A stretch of 26,030 bases of DNA from positions 1-26,030 of the forward strand of contig JACKOJ010000011.1 of NCBI GenBank assembly GCA_024234325.1, written 5' to 3'. The position numbers and the translations under genes are program-made. Positions 23,703 through 26,030 of this stretch are shown here, in pieces. The notes below the pieces were generated by a model. That model saw only the letters and a program-made list of their open reading frames with translations. It did not search any database and was not told where the DNA came from. This DNA is from Pseudomonadales bacterium. Its GTDB lineage: Bacteria > Pseudomonadota > Gammaproteobacteria > Pseudomonadales > Pseudohongiellaceae. The number at the start of each line of letters is the position of its first letter. The stretch's first letter is position 1.

Positions 23703-26030
23703 TCAATCCAGTTGCCGCCACGACTGCCGTCCCGTCGCGGTAGTCCCCGTGTTCAGTTCCATTACGTCAACATCTCCGCTCGAACCACTGCCGAAGGCAA
23801 GGTCGCGATCGGAATCCGACAGTACGCTGAGTGTTGGCACAATCCCCACATCGGACATCCTGCCGGAGGCATTGGTGTCCACCTCGTCAAACACCCTGTC
23901 TCCGTTCAGGTCAAAAGCCGGGTAACCCAGTGCTCCCCCGTCGCGGTAGTTCACCTGCATCACGAAGCTGCTCCCCCCAAAATCGCAGGGCTGCTGCGAC
24001 GGCAGCAGCGTGGTAAAGATGACCCGACCATCACGCACGATGGCATTGCTGACCTGCCGTTCACCGAAGTTGTCCGCGTTGGCCACGCCCTCCACCTGCT
24101 GGGGACGCAGATTGATCTTCCAGCCCATGGCGCTGGCAAAGTCCAGATCGTTGTCGGACATTTCGCGCAGCACATAGAACGCATCATCGACAGAATCACC
24201 ATCGGTATCAAAGCCTTCGGCGTACTGGTTGTCGATGGTCTGCTCCACCAGATCGGTGCTGTCAAAAACGGTGAGACTGTTCAGGTTCTTGTCCCATATC
24301 CCATAGAAAGCCTGCGTTGCTTGCCCCGAGGCAGAGTTGTCATTGATCTCTATATATTTGCCAGTGCCGAAGTACACCATGAAACCGGGCTGACCATCGG
24401 GATGATAGGCAACCTGGGGCTGCGTCGTGATGGGTTGATTCGCCTCGGTCGTAAACAGCGGGCGCGGGTTCGAACCGGACTTGTAGTCACTGTCCCACTG
24501 ACCCGGGTTGGCATTGGATACGTCGAACTTCCACATATTGCCTTGCAGGTCCCCCGCATAGATGATGTCCACCACCATATCGCCATTGAAATCCACCAGC
24601 GTCGGCGTCGCAAGCCCGTTGGGCGTTGTCGTGGAACCCACGTTCGTATTGAGTTTGCGGACCAGCGCTCCAGTCTCCAGATCCACAATGTAGAGAACCG
24701 CCCGCCCCGTGCTGCTGGCATGGCCGTCAGCCTCGGTGTTGTTGTAGCCGTTGCCGAACACCGCCGCCCAGCGTCCGTTGGCCATCTTGGCAATCTGCGG
24801 CTTGCCGTAGGTATAGCCCAAGTCCGCGTCATCGCTATCGTCAAATTCCCACAGCACAAGGCTGGCTGCATTGGCCTCGTCAAAAGTCGCGGGATTGGTG
24901 ACATCCAGGGCAAAGATTGCCTGCCCGCCACCGCCCAGGCCAGACGCCAGCACTGTACGCCAAAGCCCGTCTACTGCACTGGAGGGATCGTCCATGGTGG
25001 CAAGATAGGCGTCGACAATCGTGGGACCTGCATCGGCATAATACTGGTGGGTGTAACTGGGTCGGGCCAGTTGAGCCAGATTCCTGAACACAGCGTTAGG
25101 AACGTAGGCAAGGCGCTCGCGACCGTCGGACTCCCCGAACCCGTGCAGCATGCCGTCATTCGCCCCCACATACACCATGGCGGAACGACCGGCATAGGCG
25201 GACTTGAATGCTGCATAGGACTTGGGCGCCACACTCTCGGGATAGCGGAAACTGGGCACCCCCACATAGCGCGGATCCGAATTCACAATGTCACCGAGCA
25301 CCGAGTTGCGGGTACGGAAGCTGTAGCCAACGCCCTCGTTGCTGCGCTGTCCGCGCAAATAATTGGTAATGGCATTGCCATAGGCCTGATTGGCTGCCAC
25401 CTCTGCTGCGACACCAGTGCCCGCCGGGTAGGGGGCATACGCCAGCAAAGACGAGATCTGCCCCGTGCTCATATCCGTCAGTGCATTGGGCGACGGATAA
25501 GTGCCGGGCCAGCGGAAAGCAACACCCTGCCCCTCCGGTGCTCCTCCGGGGATCACGTCGGCATCCGGATTGTAGGTGAGTATCTCCCGCCCGGTATTGT
25601 AGTTCTGGGAATCGAGCACATTGCCTGCATCCCAGTCCGGTATCGGGTCTACAGACCCGTCGGCGTTGATGGCAAAGGCCAGCAACTGGCCGCTCCAGTC
25701 CGCGCTGTCAAAACGCGCCTGAAACAGGTAACTGCCGGCACTGAGCGTGCCCGAGTTCGTTGCCACCGACGCGGAGGAGCCCACGCGATCGGCAATATTC
25801 GCCAAGGCCCCCTGTATGGAATCCACCACCTGCTGAGGCGATTGCGCCGCCACGAACACGCCCTGGCTGTTGAACGCTGCATGCCACATGTCATCAATTT
25901 TTTCGGGATCGCTGTTGTAGGGATTGCCCCAGTTGCCGTTCATCGCCAGGGGCGGATTCGGCCAGCCATCATTGTCGGTGTCCACCAGCAGTCCCGTTAC
26001 CCCGAAGGCTACGGTGAACGTCACCATGTG
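23703..26030 (-). CDS. pilY1: PilY1, type IV pilus tip adhesin (5' end beyond window)
   Basis: The last 775 codons are present. The frame stays open through the right edge, so the Met at 26027 is internal and the N-terminal signal and most of the von Willebrand A-like domain are missing. The visible part begins at the end of that domain (KIDDMWHAAFNSQGVFVAAQ). It continues with the PilY1 beta-propeller, including DPRYVG, VYVGANDGMLHGF and LASGLGGGGQAIFALDVT. A calcium loop of the type described in P. aeruginosa PilY1, D-F-N-G-D-M-V-V-D, lies at 24567-24593. Further Asp-rich loops (DTDNDG, DTDGDSVDD, DLNGDRVFD) could also bind calcium. PilY1 controls pilus extension/retraction and adhesion. 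pilY2 and pilE follow in one operon. Confidence 0.95.
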   Translation of the reverse strand, partial: HMVTFTVAFGVTGLLVDTDNDGWPNPPLAMNGNWGNPYNSDPEKIDDMWHAAFNSQGVFVAAQSPQQVVDSIQGALANIADRVGSSASVATNSGTLSAGSYLFQARFDSADWSGQLLAFAINADGSVDPIPDWDAGNVLDSQNYNTGREILTYNPDADVIPGGAPEGQGVAFRWPGTYPSPNALTDMSTGQISSLLAYAPYPAGTGVAAEVAANQAYGNAITNYLRGQRSNEGVGYSFRTRNSVLGDIVNSDPRYVGVPSFRYPESVAPKSYAAFKSAYAGRSAMVYVGANDGMLHGFGESDGRERLAYVPNAVFRNLAQLARPSYTHQYYADAGPTIVDAYLATMDDPSSAVDGLWRTVLASGLGGGGQAIFALDVTNPATFDEANAASLVLWEFDDSDDADLGYTYGKPQIAKMANGRWAAVFGNGYNNTEADGHASSTGRAVLYIVDLETGALVRKLNTNVGSTTTPNGLATPTLVDFNGDMVVDIIYAGDLQGNMWKFDVSNANPGQWDSDYKSGSNPRPLFTTEANQPITTQPQVAYHPDGQPGFMVYFGTGKYIEINDNSASGQATQAFYGIWDKNLNSLTVFDSTDLVEQTIDNQYAEGFDTDGDSVDDAFYVLREMSDNDLDFASAMGWKINLRPQQVEGVANADNFGERQVSNAIVRDGRVIFTTLLPSQQPCDFGGSSFVMQVNYRDGGALGYPAFDLNGDRVFDEVDTNASGRMSDVGIVPTLSVLSDSDRDLAFGSGSSGDVDVMELNTGTTATGRQSWRQLD

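Overview
The window comes from a gammaproteobacterium, most likely a marine or Oceanospirillales/Pseudomonadales-type lineage. The evidence is a 16S rRNA gene of gammaproteobacterial type, gene order closely resembling Pseudomonas over two long stretches, and a type IV pilus two-component/minor-pilin region. I cannot name a genus from sequence alone. No phage, insertion sequence, CRISPR array, tRNA gene or plasmid function is visible, and I found no clearly undescribed system. The interest lies in rearranged synteny and in regulatory DNA.

Layout. (1) Positions 1-1925 hold the promoter-proximal end of an rRNA operon on the minus strand: promoter with an unusual spacer palindrome, boxB/boxA leader, complete 16S gene, and both arms of its RNase III-type processing stem. 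(2) 1925-3606, minus: msrP-msrQ, periplasmic methionine sulfoxide reductase. (3) 3763-9600: phospholipid and branched-chain amino acid genes pssA, ilvY, ilvC, ilvH, ilvI. In P. aeruginosa the order here is ilvI-ilvH-ilvC-pssA-msrP-msrQ-rRNA with a short class I ilvC. In this window that position is taken by a divergent ilvY/ilvC pair of enterobacterial type with a long class II enzyme in inverted orientation. (4) 9906-14350, minus: clpB with a heat-shock-type promoter, then an rluD-pgeF operon. (5) 14565-17813: bamD (plus), then nadE-gmhA (minus). (6) 18020-26030: pilS-pilR (plus), thiO (minus), fimT (plus), then pilY1-pilY2-pilE (minus, pilY1 cut by the right edge).

How the genes work together. 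IlvI/IlvH make acetolactate and acetohydroxybutyrate. IlvC reduces and isomerises them, and IlvY is the LysR regulator that in E. coli senses those same substrates and activates ilvC. MsrP/MsrQ repair oxidised methionines in envelope proteins. BamD, GmhA and PssA serve outer-membrane assembly, LPS inner-core heptose and phosphatidylserine synthesis respectively. RluD and the rRNA operon belong to ribosome biogenesis. ClpB is the disaggregase. PilS/PilR is the sigma-54-linked switch for pilin expression, and FimT, PilE, PilY2 and PilY1 belong to the priming/tip complex of the type IV pilus. fimU, pilV, pilW and pilX are expected beyond the right edge but are not seen.

The coding density is high. 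The only gene-free stretches over 300 bases are the rRNA leader/promoter region (1599-1924) and the ilvI upstream region (9601-9905), both described below.
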